A program made the position numbers and the translations under genes. This document shows, one piece after another, positions 49,401 to 62,703 of a DNA stretch of 64,000 nt (positions are counted from its first letter, which is position 1; the number at the start of each line of letters is the position of its first letter). The notes beneath the pieces are model-generated. The model saw only the letters and a list, made by a program, of their open reading frames with translations. It made no database searches and was not told the DNA's origin. Source of the stretch: Cavenderia fasciculata (lineage: Eukaryota; Evosea; Eumycetozoa; Acytosteliales; Cavenderiaceae); contig NW_004457737.1 of assembly GCF_000203815.1 (NCBI RefSeq), positions 434,001-498,000 of the forward strand, given 5' to 3'.

Positions 49401-51909
49401 TCTCCAAGTTACATTCAAAGACATCAAGTATTTCTTCTTGTCTGTTGTATTACCAATTTTAGTTATTGCAGGTTCAATTGCACTTTACAAGGGTGTCAAT
49501 ACTGAAAGTTTCTTTAATGATGTGGTTACTCCAATGACCTACTCTATGACTGCTTTTGGTGCCGACAATATTGTCCCAATTCAAACTGTCAACAACAACA
49601 TTGCATCACTTGACGCATCACCATTCTTTGCTCAATTCAACCAACTCCCAAGCGGTGAGTCATTCGACGACTACTTGATCGACACTTATCAACAAGCTGC
49701 TGGTGCACTCAACTTCTCCGCACCCATTGTCTTGTCCACCACCGATGCCGTCCCACTCGCCTACACATTGTACTATAACCGCGGTTATCTCCACTCTTCG
49801 CCAACCCATATGAATCTTGTCAACGACGCTATACTCCGCAAGCAAACTGGCGGCACTGGTATCACACTCGGATCAATGCCATTCCGTCACGTCCGTACAG
49901 CCTTTGAATTGGCCATGGAAAACGTCAATATGAGTGCAATCATCTACTTTTCCATTGTATTTATGGCCGGGTACTCTTTAATGTCTGCTTCGTTTGGTGC
50001 ACAAATGTGTGTTGAGCGTGTGTCCAACGTCAAACGTCTCCTCTACATTTCCGGCTGCAAGAAGCATATCTACTGGATCTCTAGTATTGTCTGGGACTAT
50101 TCCATCGCTATCCTCGTCGTCATCATCGTGTCTGGTGTGTTGGCCGGCATCGAACCAAAGTTTAAGGAACAGTTTGGTATCATCTTCCTCGCACAACTCT
50201 TGTACTCGTTGTCTGGTACTCCATTGGCCTACCTCTTGTCGTACAAGTTCCAAACAAGCGGTCGTGCCATCGGAGGTATTTTCGGTCTCAACATCATCGT
50301 CGGTTTCATCTTCCTCATTGCCAGTCTCAACGTGCGTATCCAAGCACTCGTCAACACGGACGAAACCATTGATTTGGCTGCCGATATCGTCGACTATATC
50401 TTCTTTGCCTTCTCGCCCATCTACTGTCTCGGCAAGATCATGACCATCATCCTCGAGTTCCCAGGCTCGCTCCCACTCGGCGTCTACATGGTCGACAACT
50501 TTTGGACCATCAAGTTGGTCGGCATCCCATTCATCTTCCTCGCCTTCCACACCATTCTCTGGACCACTCTGATCATCGTCGTCGACTACATCCCCGAGAT
50601 CAAGGGTAAGTTCCGTAACCCCAAGGACGTCGCCTCGCCACCCCCACCAGCCGACGAAGACTCTGACGTCACTTCCGAAAGACAACGTCTCCTTGCCCCC
50701 AAGTCTGATGAAATCCTCCAACTCCGCGACCTCCACAGAAAGTTCCCAGCCGTTGGCAAGAACCCGGAAAAACTCGCCGTCTACAACACCACCCTCGGTA
50801 TTCCACGTGGTCAAACATTCGGTCTCCTAGGTATGACATTTATTTTAAATTCTTACATTTATATTTTATTTATTAACTCTTTATTTATTTTAAAACCCTA
50901 AAAAGGAATGAATGGCGCAGGAAAAACTAGTACCTTGTCTATGCTATCTGGTGATATCTACCCTACCTCTGGCTCTGCCTCGATCAATGGCTTTGACCTT
51001 GTCACTGAGCGTGCCAGTGCACTCAAATCAATTGGTAGTTGTCCACAATTTGACGCTCTCCTCCCACTCTTGAACGCACGTCAACAACTCTCCCTCTACT
51101 GTCGTATCAAGGGTATTCCAGAACACCAAATTGAAGAGACCGTCGAAGCATTCATCTCCATGATGGATGTCACCGGTATTGCCAACAGCAATGTCGGTGG
51201 ATACAGTGGTGGTAACAAGAGAAAGATCTCCCTCTCTATTGCTATGCTTGGTAATCCTTCAGTTGTTTTCCTTGATGAAGTAAGTATCATAACCATAAAT
51301 TAACTAATAATAATAATAATTATATACAATTATTGATACTAACTATTTATTTTTTTTCATTCTTTTTTTTTCATTTTTTTTTTTCAGGCAAGTACAGGAT
51401 GTGATCCACAAGTTAGAAGATTCATGTGGAATGTAATTTCAGAACTTGGAAAGAACAAGGTTATCATTATTACAACTCATTCAATGGAAGAATGTGAAGC
51501 ACTTTGTCAACGTGTATCTATTATGAAGGACGGTAAATTGATGTGTTTGGGTTCGAACCAACATATCAAGAGCAAGTTTGGTTCTGGTTACTCGATCGAT
51601 ATTAAATTCAAAAAGGAATATGTCGATACTGGTGTTGATCTTGTTCGTCAAGCTATCCCATCCATCTCCCTCCTCGATCGTCACGACCTTATTGCCAACT
51701 TTGAATTACCATCACCCAACCAACAAGTATGGCAATTATTCGATATCATCCAACAACAACTCTCTCATATTGTCGATGATTACTCGGTCTCTCAAACTTC
51801 ACTCGAACAAGTATTCTTGAAACTTACTGCTTCCACTTATGAACAAAGATTAAATCAATTGTCAGAGAGTGCTGGTCCATCAAACATGCAAACTCCAATG
51901 CATTCTTAA
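46488..51909 (+). CDS. abcA: ABCA-type full ABC transporter
   Basis: Seven exons (46488-46620, 46745-47597, 47688-47915, 47984-48694, 48804-50830, 50906-51279, 51388-51909), in phase at all junctions, encode about 1615 residues. Layout is TM1 (about 25-45), an extracytosolic loop (about 50-255), a TM block, NBD1, a second TM half with its own loop, and NBD2. NBD1 has [18 protein letters not shown] and [16 protein letters not shown]2 has [19 protein letters not shown] and VVFLDEASTGCDP. Introns split Walker B of both NBDs and lie right before Walker A of NBD2. ABCA proteins move lipids and related molecules across membranes; dictyostelids have several paralogues, and which one this is cannot be told from sequence alone. 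All catalytic motifs look intact. Confidence 0.93.
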
Positions 51910-53364
51910 AAAAAAAAAACATTAATCAAATAAATAAATAATTGTAAAATCAAAAAAACAAAATATAATATTAATATTAAATTGATGAAATGGGGGAAAC
52001 TCTTCACACTTTACTATTTTTACAAAAAGATAGAGATAAATTAAATACTAACAAAGAATCTTATTTATTCTTATTATTCTTATTTATTCTTATATATTAT
52101 AAAACAACAACTTTGACAACAGTAGGGTGTTGGTCAACTATTTGAAAGACTATAGGAATGTGAATTTAGGCTTTGAATTCTTGTAGGTCTCATCAATTTT
52201 CAAACAGTACTTGGTTCTTCCCCAGAAACTCGTTCACTCAAGGTCTATAGCAAAGAGGGAATCAATCTTTCTATCAAAATTAAGTTCGAATGAGTGCGTT
52301 CTTATGTTGATCAAAATTGGAAACCTCGATGATCCTCACCACAATCTTCTCAACCTAATCTATTGAGATTGGTTTGATGATCATCGAGGTTTACTTTTTG
52401 TATTATTCATTTAAATTGTCATTCAACCTCAAGATACTGGTCCCTCAGATCAATCAATAAATATATTTTAAAAAAGTATTGTAATTTACCTATAGTTTTG
52501 TTTTGGTAATAATACATAATAATATTATTGATATTATTATTAAAACAGTAAAAAGAATATAATTGGTAGTTTTATTTTTTTTGTTGGGATTGAAAGATTT
52601 AAAAATGGTCAATCATTTTGATCTTGTTCCCAACACGTCGATGCATCTTAAAACAACCCTAAAGACAAGGTCAAGATGTCGTGGCATCATGAAAACAAGA
52701 TGGGAGTCTTAGGCATATAGAGGCTAAATAGATATCTTGGTCCATAATGACTAACGTGATGTTGGCCTCTAGATTGTAGCCGATTTGCTAGTGGAGATTG
52801 CATTGTCGTTACAGCAACAGTGACAAGTGTGTACACTGAACACTAAATAGATGCAATAGAGGTGCCACTACTAGAGATCAAATTTAAGGTTTCTCCTCAA
52901 TAGGACATATTTATATGTACAACTTTTCATCCACCAGGCCACACTCCAAAGCATCACTGGCTCCAACCATCTGGACTCTTGTCTATCTCTGTAGTCGGCT
53001 CTAGGACTGAATGTTCAGTGTATATACATGGGTATTTTGGTTGATAGATGTCTTCTCTTGAGTACAATTATTGTTGATTTGGTGTTGGCTCTCTAGATAT
53101 TCTTCTCCACTCTTTCGATTCGTGTTGCCGACCTAATCCTTTCCATTTTGATCTATCATTTCAATGGTTTTAATGATTGCAATTATTTTACTGATCGGAA
53201 TGTGTATTATTGAAATCATTTAATCATTTAAAATACTAACAGAACAGAAGGAGTATCAGTTTGTAATTTTACCTAAGGAACATCTGTCCAATTAAAGTTC
53301 TGTTTTCGAAACTTGAGCATTCTTTCATTCAGTCTCATAGGTATAACATTAATAAAATATAAAT
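51910..53364. other. intergenic region, partly less AT-rich
   Basis: Downstream of the ABCA gene. 52610-53130 is less AT-rich than ordinary spacers and may be decayed coding or mobile DNA; I could not recover a protein from it. It contains a pair of inverted segments (GTACACTGAACACT near 52832 against GTTCAGTGTATAC near 53010) and the hairpin at 52321-52392. Confidence 0.45.
52321..52392. repeat. hairpin with perfect 14-bp outer arms
   Basis: AAACCTCGATGATC (52321-52334) pairs perfectly with GATCATCGAGGTTT (52379-52392). An inner stem, CAACCTAATCT (52351-52361) against AGATTGGTTTG (52366-52376), has two mismatches and a 4-nt loop. The 16-nt versus 2-nt gap makes it an asymmetric bulged hairpin. 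Confidence 0.6.
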
Positions 53365-53666
53365 GTATAACATTAAATTCTTACATTTATATTTTATTTA
53401 TTAACTCTTTATTTATTTTAAAACCCTAAAAAGGAATGAATGGCGCAGTCAAGGGAAAAAAAAAGTTGTCTATGCTATCTGGTGATATCTACCCTACCTC
53501 TGGTTCTGCCTCGATCAATGGCTTTGACCTTGTCACTGAGCGTGCCAGTGCACTCAAATCAATTGGTAGTTGTCCACAATTCGATGCCCTCAACACACAT
53601 CAACAACTCTCACCCTGCTCTCGTATCAAGGGTATTCCAGAACACCAAATTGATGAAACTGTTTAA
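53365..53666 (+). pseudogene. duplicated fragment of ABCA intron 5 and exon 6
   Basis: Nearly identical to 50831-51146: the 75-bp intron, the AG acceptor and the first ~240 bp of exon 6 are present ([20 protein letters not shown], then [13 protein letters not shown]). The Walker A segment is rewritten (GAVKGKKK in place of GAGKTS), a short piece around [10 protein letters not shown] is reduced, and the copy ends at a TAA after HQIDETV. Because the intron is kept, the copy arose by DNA duplication and not by reverse transcription. Confidence 0.85.
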
Positions 53667-53875
53667 GCTTTAATCTTCATATTTACAAAAAGATAGTTAT
53701 TTAAATTCAATATTGTGAAGGAAAATCAATAAATATATTTTAAATATAGGGTTGTATTTTGGTATAGTTTTATATTGGTTACTAAAAAGAACATAAATGG
53801 TAGTTTTATTTTATTTATTATTTATTTGGGATTGAGTGAGCGAATTATTATTATTATTAATATTATTCATTATTA

Positions 53876-56778
53876 TTAATATTCATTATTATTTTGTTGT
53901 TGTTGGTGGGTGTTGATATCTTCAGTACTTGTAATTATATCCATTTCTATTGGGGGTTCTCTATTTGGTGGTCTGTTTGTTGGTGGTCGCTTTATGAATA
54001 CAATGACTAACACTACTATTATAATCGAGAGTAGTGCAGCCGATAAGACAACAGCGACTATGATAAATGTCCATTGATCAGTAGTCTCTTCAGTACACTC
54101 ATATGGCAAGTGGGAGTTGTCTCCAAGAATGAGTGCATTGAAGACGGGGTCGAGTTCAACCGATTGAGAGAATCTAGGTATGTGGAATGTGGTTAAAATA
54201 TTGAATCCTCCACTTTTCCAGATTTGTTGAGAGACTGGATCATCGTTTGTGAGAAGTGTTACTTTGGATGGAATGATTGTCGAGTCGTCTATAACCATTC
54301 TACTTGCTATTTTACAGTTCAAAACTGTCCTTCCAACTTGAACTCTGGTCCATATAATCTGATCACCACGTGATACTTCACTTCTGACTTTTAGCTTACC
54401 GAATTCGATTGTGTATGGAACATCACCTGTAGTGTGTTGATTGGTGATGACCATACCCAATTAATGATTTTGATTCGATATTTGACTGAATTTGGTGATA
54501 CTTGAATATCTTCACCAAGAAATGAAGTGGTATTGGTGTCTTGGTATTGACCAACTGTGACTTGTAATAGTGTGCGTTGATTGAACATTCTTGCATTAAA
54601 TACCGATTCGCCAGCAGATGTCTTGCGTCCACACGAGATTATCTATCGATATTGTTTTAATGATCGATTTCTCGTGATTGATTTCTCGAATGAATTGTAT
54701 ACCAGTTGTGAAATTGACAATCACACCACTAATAGTTTGATCTGTTGATAAAAGTGACCTGCCGTTATCCCAAATGGTTGTGTTGAGCAATTGACTGCGA
54801 TTGACCAATGATGAACAATCCAATAGGGGTTCATGACCACTGTTACATTTGCATGACCCAAACGTGGTATTGCAAATGCCATGTGCCGAGCAATTGTTAA
54901 GACACTCCTTCGCAAGAGATACAACTTTGGTTGTAAGCATTCCACCAACTTCCAATTTTAACAGTATAATTTAGATCGGTTGAATAAGGTTCAACACTAC
55001 CCAACGAACAACTAATTTGTTGATAGTTGTTTTCAATAAACATTGGTGATTTACATTGACTTCCTTGAATGCTTATCAAAACATATGAACTATCTTTTCC
55101 AAAATGATTACCGTTGATCGTAACCTGTGATGCTTGTCCAGGTATAATACTAGTAATATTGTCGATCATCGGTGCATCAGTTATATTAAATGCGATCAAT
55201 GGTTTATAATATCTAACATCTTCAATCTTGGATGAAATCGTCCCACCATAAATGTCATAGAGAATATTATTTGATGGTGTCATATTTGAAGAATTACGAG
55301 AATAAACAATGAAGTTGGTGTTGTTCCTTTGAGTGGACCATTATTTCTTGTAAAGATATTATTATTACTGTTGCATGATACACCTTGCCAAAATCTAAAG
55401 TCGGGAAGTCTTTGATATTCAATGATTGATTAAAACATTGATATATTTCTTCAGATTCTATTGCACCAATATATGGAGCATTTGGAGTTGCTCCCATTGT
55501 TACTTTGTCAATCATTAATCGATTAACCTTTTCATTCTCCACCAAATAGAATGGTTGAATATATTCGAATTGTTTGTCACATACTATTGAAAAAAGAGTA
55601 TTGCATTAGAATTAAATCACGTTAAAACTTAACTATAAAATAATATTATTATTTTAATATTTATACATACGAATATAAGGTTTAAAGGTTTGAGTATAAA
55701 CATCATCAACTGAAATTGAAATCGGAAGTAGTTTGTTGTGTCCAACACGAGATGATTCGAGTTTACAAAAAATCTGATTTGATGATACAAAAGTGATATG
55801 ACATGGTATATTAGATGTTGAGACACTGACAGCTACCGTATTGTTGGTGTTATCACCAAAGTTATCACCAATCAGTGTAACCAATCCATTGGCAGTGAAT
55901 GATGGATAGACAGCTTTGATAAATGGTGGATATGGTTGCCATGCATAGTGTGTTGAGCTGACTCCACTATCATCTTGAACAGTGACATTACGTAGTCCAG
56001 ATAGAGGTGGAACTGTACAAGTGACCGATGTTCCTTGTTTTGATGTTATTTGACATGATTTTTCAAGTTGTTTGGTTGGATTGGAAAATGTAATGTTGAT
56101 TGTTTGTATGTTGAATTGTGATAGATTGTTGATTGTTATTGATCCTCCATTTGTACCGATTGATGGAATGTATACTTCTGAAATCGGTTGTAATTCACAT
56201 ATAGAGGATGCGACATCAAGAACATCTGCAGTATTGAAATTCGAGGTCGGTCCTCGGATGTAAATATTATCCTCAGCAGGAGTCAAAGATGGTTCACCTG
56301 CTTCGAATGGACAATATCCTATTAATTAAAATAGAAAATAATTAATACATTTAATTAAGAGTTGATACTATTAAATAGACTTACCCCAACATTGACCAGA
56401 ATACATATTAAATAATGGTTGATTTGTTGCTGGTCCACTTGAATAGGTGTAATTCCCATTGCCTCTTATGTCTTTACCAGATACCCATACAGGTGGATTC
56501 CAATAATAGGTTCTAATAAAATCACATTCTTGTTTTGAATCCAATGCCACAAGATATGATCTAAAAGTACTGTTTCTACTGCTTCCGTAGGCCAAACATT
56601 CGTTTTCCGCGTTTTTGATTGTGAGAGTGGAAAGTAATCCAATGTATCCGTGGCCATTCCCTCCTTCTGAAGTTTCCCAAACACGTGCACCTTGAGGATA
56701 ATTTTCACAATGAATAGGAGAAATATAAAACAATAAAAGCATTAAAACAGCTACTACTATTACTATTAAATGTGACAT
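53876..56778 (-). pseudogene. decayed C-type-lectin / TIG / EGF surface protein
   Basis: Exons 56778-56385 and 56318-55671 and the start of a third (from about 55585) are in phase. They encode a signal peptide (MSHLIVIVVAVLMLLLFYIS), a C-type-lectin-like domain (YLVALDSKQECDFIRTYYW, NGNYTYSSGP, ending QCWGYCPFEAGEP) and IPT/TIG repeats (PFIKAVYPSFTANGLVTLIG). Further downstream there is another TIG, an EGF-like module (CLNNCSAHGICNTTFGSCKC), a membrane-proximal domain shared with the plus-strand gene, a TM segment (FIIVAVVLSAALLSIIIVVL) and a short cytosolic tail. From about 55370 to 54420 the frame changes about five times without usable introns, so the gene looks dead. If the sequence were faulty there, it would be a receptor-type adhesion protein. 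Confidence 0.65.
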
Positions 56779-57860
56779 TGTGATGTATTATTTATCTATT
56801 ATTATTATTATTATTATTATCTCTCTCTATTTTAATTTATGAATGTCAAAGTATACACTTTATCACACCTTTTAAATGATGTCACTTTGGCGACAGTTGG
56901 TTGACTAAACATCATTTTGAGTGATTCCCATCGCATGCATTGTCCGATCGATGCCAACAATCAATCAAAGCCAATTTCTTTGGGTCAAAAAATGGCAGTC
57001 AGCACCACGCCATAGTTATGCATCGACAGACACAAACCACCGATCGATATAAATCACTATATTATTTCGGTTGCTTGTTGATTTTGCTTTGGTTTATGTT
57101 GTTTGGCTTTGGTATATGTGTCGTGTGGTGATTAGACAGTTGAACTACCAATTCGAGAGAATGTGATGGTAAAGTTGTTCTTTTGTTTGTTGTGATGATA
57201 ATCTCGCATACATCCTATCCTCTCTCTCTCTCTCAGTCGTTATCTTTATATTACTTGTTTTGGGTATATGTTGTTGTGGTTGTTGAAGGGAAGGTGTGGC
57301 TTGAACTTCTATCTAGGGTTGACTTTAACCATATCAAACAAACTAAAGAGTATAGATAGATAGATAGATAGATAATAAATATCAGTAACAATAATATTAT
57401 TGTACCTTATTCTTTAGAGATCTAGATTCATAATATGTGTGGTTATGAACGAGATTCGATTATTAATAAACCATAGAATGATTGTCAGATGGCCATTTAA
57501 AATCATAAATATCTTTCCATGTGAGACGAGCGTTGAAGATATTATTTCAATCTTGAAAATATCATAACTTTTGATTTAACTTACTATTGTTGATAGGTAA
57601 AATAACAGGGGTGGCCCACTGTTATTGCCTCCGGACCTATAGATATGATTCAGAGAAAGATATCAAAGTTTTAATCAAGATCTTCTTTCCTGATATGTCT
57701 GATTATTGTTGTCTTCTGTCTGAGGGAATTGAGTGTTCTCCTACGCGTCTTTCACTCTCTACACTTTTCCACTGATCAGTAATGGTCTCTTTAAAGATAA
57801 ACTCATATATCTCTATCTAGTACTATTTATCTATATTTATATATATATATACACAAATAT
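56779..57860. other. divergent upstream region of two surface-protein genes
   Basis: About 1.08 kb between the minus-strand lectin/TIG/EGF locus and the plus-strand LRR/TIG/EGF gene. It holds TTA, CT and GATA runs and no convincing gene; a 62-codon ORF at 57587 has no recognisable features. Confidence 0.5.
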
Positions 57861-58967
57861 ATGATGATGATATCAAATAAATTAATATTATATTATATAT
57901 TTGTATTGGTATCACTATCATTTTCGTTTACAAGTTCGCAAGTAATACCTGATGATGAACGTATGTTTGATCGATTAGTTAAAAATGAGAGAGATAAAGG
58001 TTAACTTTTGTTTTTTATTAATTTTTTATTATTTTGTACATTATCTCATCATTCAATAAAACTAGTTGCATCTGCTATATTTTTAATTAGGTAAGTATCT
58101 GTATATATTTAGAGATAGAGATAGAGATAGAGATATCACCTGCATGCAGTTCAAGCAACTAATAAATTACTATTTAATCATTGCAAAATAAAGACAATAT
58201 GGACGAACCATAGCACAGGATCAAACATTATGTACGACAACAACAGAAATAACATGTGGTACTGATACTTTTGATGGACAATACCGTATTACTGCAATGT
58301 AACTATAAATATTTATAAAATCATATGCATATTCGTGGAGATAAGATCGAAGAAGCACATAAGAATAATACTAAGATTTATTATTAATATTAATTAAATT
58401 TAGAGTATTTTTAGTTGGTTCTTTTACAGATGTTGGTATACCAGAACCTACTACAGTACTTAGTTTACCAGCCCTGGTGATATTCAGAGTTGACGTTACA
58501 GTGCCAGGAACACCTGTATCCAATCCATCGTTGAATGTCTTGGAACAAATTAAACATTTAAAAAATTTGACATCGATTGTTATCAATTCTGATCCAACGT
58601 GTACTGCTATTCCTGCTGATTTTATCAATTTTGACAAACTAAACACCATTGTTCTTGGTGGAAATGGTCTGACAGTAATACCTCCTTCCTTTTTAGACGG
58701 TGCCAATTCAGAGCTAGTATCGATCACCATCGATGAGCCCATTTCACAAGTTTCGATCATCGAGAATAGAAGCTTTCCAAAGTTATATTATTTAACACTT
58801 ACTACTAATTGTATTCTTGGTGGTCCATGTATTATTAATGTAACATCCACATACTATCCTAATTTAAGTAGATTGTAAGTTTATCTATCGTTTGTTATCT
58901 CTTCATATAACATTCATTTAATTTAATTAACAACAAACTATATAATAATCTTTTATTACTATTTTTA

Positions 58968-59048
<81 letters not shown>

Positions 59049-62000
59049 GAGAGATACAAATGCTTCAAAATTCATATATAAATGTTGGTTATTATATTAA
59101 TATAAATACTGGATCAAATGCATTGTAAGTACTCGATAGAATACATTGACATTCATGTGTATCCATGCATCATGATCTAACCTGCTTATTAATTTATTAT
59201 TATTATTATTAGAGTTTGTAATGATGTTTCTAATGGTGCTCAATGTCACTTGACGATAGGATATCCTTCTTATTTATCCATTTTGTATGATTATAATATC
59301 ATTTAATTATGATATGTTTCAACCTTAACCTAATATTCTAATATTATTATTATAATTTAGACAAATTTCAGGTCAGGGATCTACTTATAGTCCTCCTATT
59401 GACGCAAGTTCATATTCCATGCTTTATGATTTAAGATTAGAAAGAATGGGGTTGACAACATTTCCTTTAGCATCCTACCCTCCTTTATCCCTTTTGTATG
59501 CATGATTATTTAAATAGATTAGTTATATAATTAATGGAATCAATTGATCTAAACTAACCTTTTATTTTTAATGATTAGGAATTTGATTGGTAACTCAATT
59601 TCAACTATTCCAAGTTTACCAGTACCAGCATCTTTACAAACTTTGAGATTAAAAAATAATTTACTTACCACTTTGGATTTTAGCATGTTCTCCAATAATA
59701 ATGGACTCGACCTTTTAGAACTCAGTGGTAATACAAACTTTGCAACTATCACAAATCAGTATTGTAAACATAAAATATCTATCCTATCGACAGCAGTTAC
59801 CACGGTGCCAGATTGTTTCTGGTGTTATTCAGGTCTTACTGGTGTTTTAATCTCCGATTTACAACGTCCAGCGAATTTTAATTGTGTTGGTAAGTTGGTG
59901 ATAAACTAACTTATTAAATTAATTAATTAACATTAATATTGATATTAATATTTATTCGTCTTATATTATACTTAGTTAAAATTAATGCAGCTTCTAATTT
60001 ACTTGCAACAAATATGGGATCTGTCATTATTACAGGAGAAAATTTGGGATATGGTCACCAAGATTTTGGTTATAGAATTATAAAAATGATTCCAAACGCT
60101 CAAATGCATTTATCTGTGGACACAATACCGATGAATCCAACAAACTATACATTGAAACTCTCTTCATTCGTAAACCCACCTACACTCAATGTAACTGTGG
60201 TTGAGGGTATTGTCAGCATCCAATCGGTCAGTGCACAAGAGACGGGTAACAGCACCATTATCAAATTTCATATGATCTCCTACAACCCGTATTTTAGTCA
60301 CACCGTTCTTATTGGCACCACTCTATGCGCCAACATTACCGACATTGCTCCGTTGCGATTCGATTGTACTGTACCTCCACTCGCGACAGGTGTATACACG
60401 GTTAGAATATACAACTCGTTCTACGAGCAAGCCATGCCAATCAACTTTACATTCTCGTACCCCGTTGTCAATGCGATCACTCCACTCCCTGCTCTAATGG
60501 GCTCCAACATCACATTGGCTGGTTATTTCGGACTCAACTTTATCAATCCATCCATATCGTTCATGGACCAGTCTGGTGGTGCTTCGATTGCCGAGTGTGA
60601 CATTAAAGTAATGGAGGAAAATAGAATTATTTGTCAGTCAAACATAGCTATATCCAATAATGCCCGAGTACTTGTCGAGATTAATTCAATCAACACTACA
60701 TTTATCATTACTCCTCAGTATATTTGTCAACAAAGAACAAATAATTGTTCAGGTAATGGTCAATGCGATGCAATTCAAGGTGTTTGTATTTGTAAAAGTA
60801 ATGCATTTTATAATGATTGTTCAAAACGTATGTAAATTAAAATTATAAGAGTAGATTTCTAATTATTTAAATAATAATAATTTATTTTACTTTACTTTTA
60901 ATTTAGCATATCCAATTATTAGTTCAGCAAGTTATGATTCAACAAATACAAAAAATGTTATATTGAATGGTGATTTTGGACCTTATACAATAACAAATTC
61001 GATAATCAAGATTAATAATACTTTGGATTGTGCAGTTAGTTTTGTTTTACAGCAATTAATTAATTGTACTTTAGGTCAATCACCAAATTATGGACTGTCA
61101 TCTGTTCATCTAGAAATTTATTCTGCTACCAATAGCATAGATACAACTGTAAGAAATATATTATATTTACGTCCCCCTACAAATAATAATGGAGGAACAA
61201 CCACTACTACCACCACATCAACAACAGGAGGATCACTCACTCCACAGGAACAATGTGAAAAAGATACATTCAATTGTTATGGACATGGTAAATGTGATAT
61301 TAATGGAATATGTCAATGTGATGATAATTATAATCCTGTTGATAATTGTTTTACAAAGTGTATGTATCATTAAAATTATTTAAATAATTTTTTGTATTTG
61401 TTAACAAAAATATTCTTACTTTATTTTAAATAATACAGTTTCCAATACAACAATCAAACCAAATACAACATCACCAACAGTATCATTTGATATTGATGGA
61501 ATTGATTTCCAATTTGAAATTGTATCAATTCAAGAATTGGATTTGGATGCAGTGGTATTGAAAGAATTATTTATTTCAAATTATTCATGGAATGTAAATG
61601 TATCAAGCAATAATATCATAACCATTGTCAACTATCAATTAAATACAACTACAAATTCCTCTTCATCCTCTCCATCCTCTTCATTCCAATCAGTATTGGT
61701 ATCATCAACCATTTCATTTTCAACACAATCAAGAGATATTCAATTTGGTGATCAAACACTTCACATCAATCCCAATTCTATTAAATTGGCAGTCAACATC
61801 ACCAACTGGCAATATTCATCCAATTTGGCAACACTCAGAGTTGTATTTAGAACAATCATCAACAACAATCAAACTGTAGAATATGATTGTGAAGATAAAA
61901 ACGTGGAACCGTTGACATACGACTCGGTATCATCATTACAATATCTTAGGGTTGTCAAAGATAATGTACAATTCAATGGTAGATTTATTGATTTTGCATT

Positions 62001-62340
62001 ATCAGATGGTAGACCAACCTATTCACAAACACAACTCATATCATTGTCTCAACATCCCAACAATGATGAACAATCGATTGCAATGATTGGTATTAATTTC
62101 CCACAATGCAAGTCGTGTGTTCTCGATCCTGATTTCACACCATTACTCATCGACAAAGAGAATGATAGTGGTTGTGGTGATGACTCCAAATCAAACACAT
62201 GGCGTATTATTGTTGGTGCAGTTGTTGGTGGTGTTGGTGCTGTAGCTATTGTTACTGCATCAATAATCACTATTAAAAAGATACAAAAAAGAAACAAATT
62301 TAATGCTCATGTTCAAAGTAAATTAAAACAAATCAACTAA
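57861..62340 (+). CDS. LRR / TIG / EGF-like type I membrane protein (ComC-like)
   Basis: Eleven exons (57861-57960, 58066-58090, 58194-58298, 58404-58874, 59050-59124, 59213-59284, 59361-59495, 59579-59889, 59976-60827, 60907-61359, 61439-62340), in phase throughout, encode about 1166 residues. It has a signal peptide (LILYYIFVLVSLSFSFTSSQ), an N-terminal cap (RQYGRTIAQDQTLC and EITCGTD), leucine-rich repeats (LKNLTSIVINSD, LQTLRLKNNLLTTLDF), TIG-like repeats (GSVIITGENLGYG, PALMGSNITLAGYFG) and two EGF-like modules (CSGNGQCDAIQGVCIC, CYGHGKCDINGICQC). A conserved membrane-proximal domain, one TM (IIVGAVVGGVGAVAIVTASI) and a basic tail follow. The architecture is that of dictyostelid ComC-like adhesion/signalling proteins of the plasma membrane. 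LRR introns repeatedly fall in the same phase. Confidence 0.85.
58971..59048. repeat. TTA microsatellite forming a splice acceptor region
   Basis: About 26 TTA units directly abut the acceptor AG of intron 4 of the LRR/TIG/EGF gene; the last unit supplies the TTAG. Confidence 0.85.
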
Positions 62341-62703
62341 ATAAATAAATAAATAAATGACCTTATTAATAACACACAAAGTAATAAAATGTGAGTGAGA
62401 TTAGATTCTTTTAGTAGTTATTAAAAGTCAAATTATCATAAACCAAGGTGGGTCGTCGTCGATTTGGTTTGGATCATAATACCGATACTCGATCCAATAT
62501 TTTATCCGCTGCAAATATCTAGTTATTTTAAAAAATATCCAACTAGCGACTTGATTCAGGGATGTGGAGATTTATTTGATCTTTTCCCCAATCTTCATTT
62601 TGCAACCATCTTCGTCGCGCGATATGATATTCAAAGTTTGTAGATACGAAATTATTCTACACCCAATATTTATATTTATCTGTATCAATATTAATAAGTA
62701 ATA
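62341..62703. other. spacer between tandem LRR genes
   Basis: About 360 bp, AT-rich, with an AAAT run just past the stop codon. It contains the 3' end of one gene and the promoter of the next. Confidence 0.5.

Noticed and set aside
49978-50814. 278-codon minus-strand ORF opposite the ABCA gene
   Set aside because: Shadow frame; the plus strand carries the intact transporter with all motifs.
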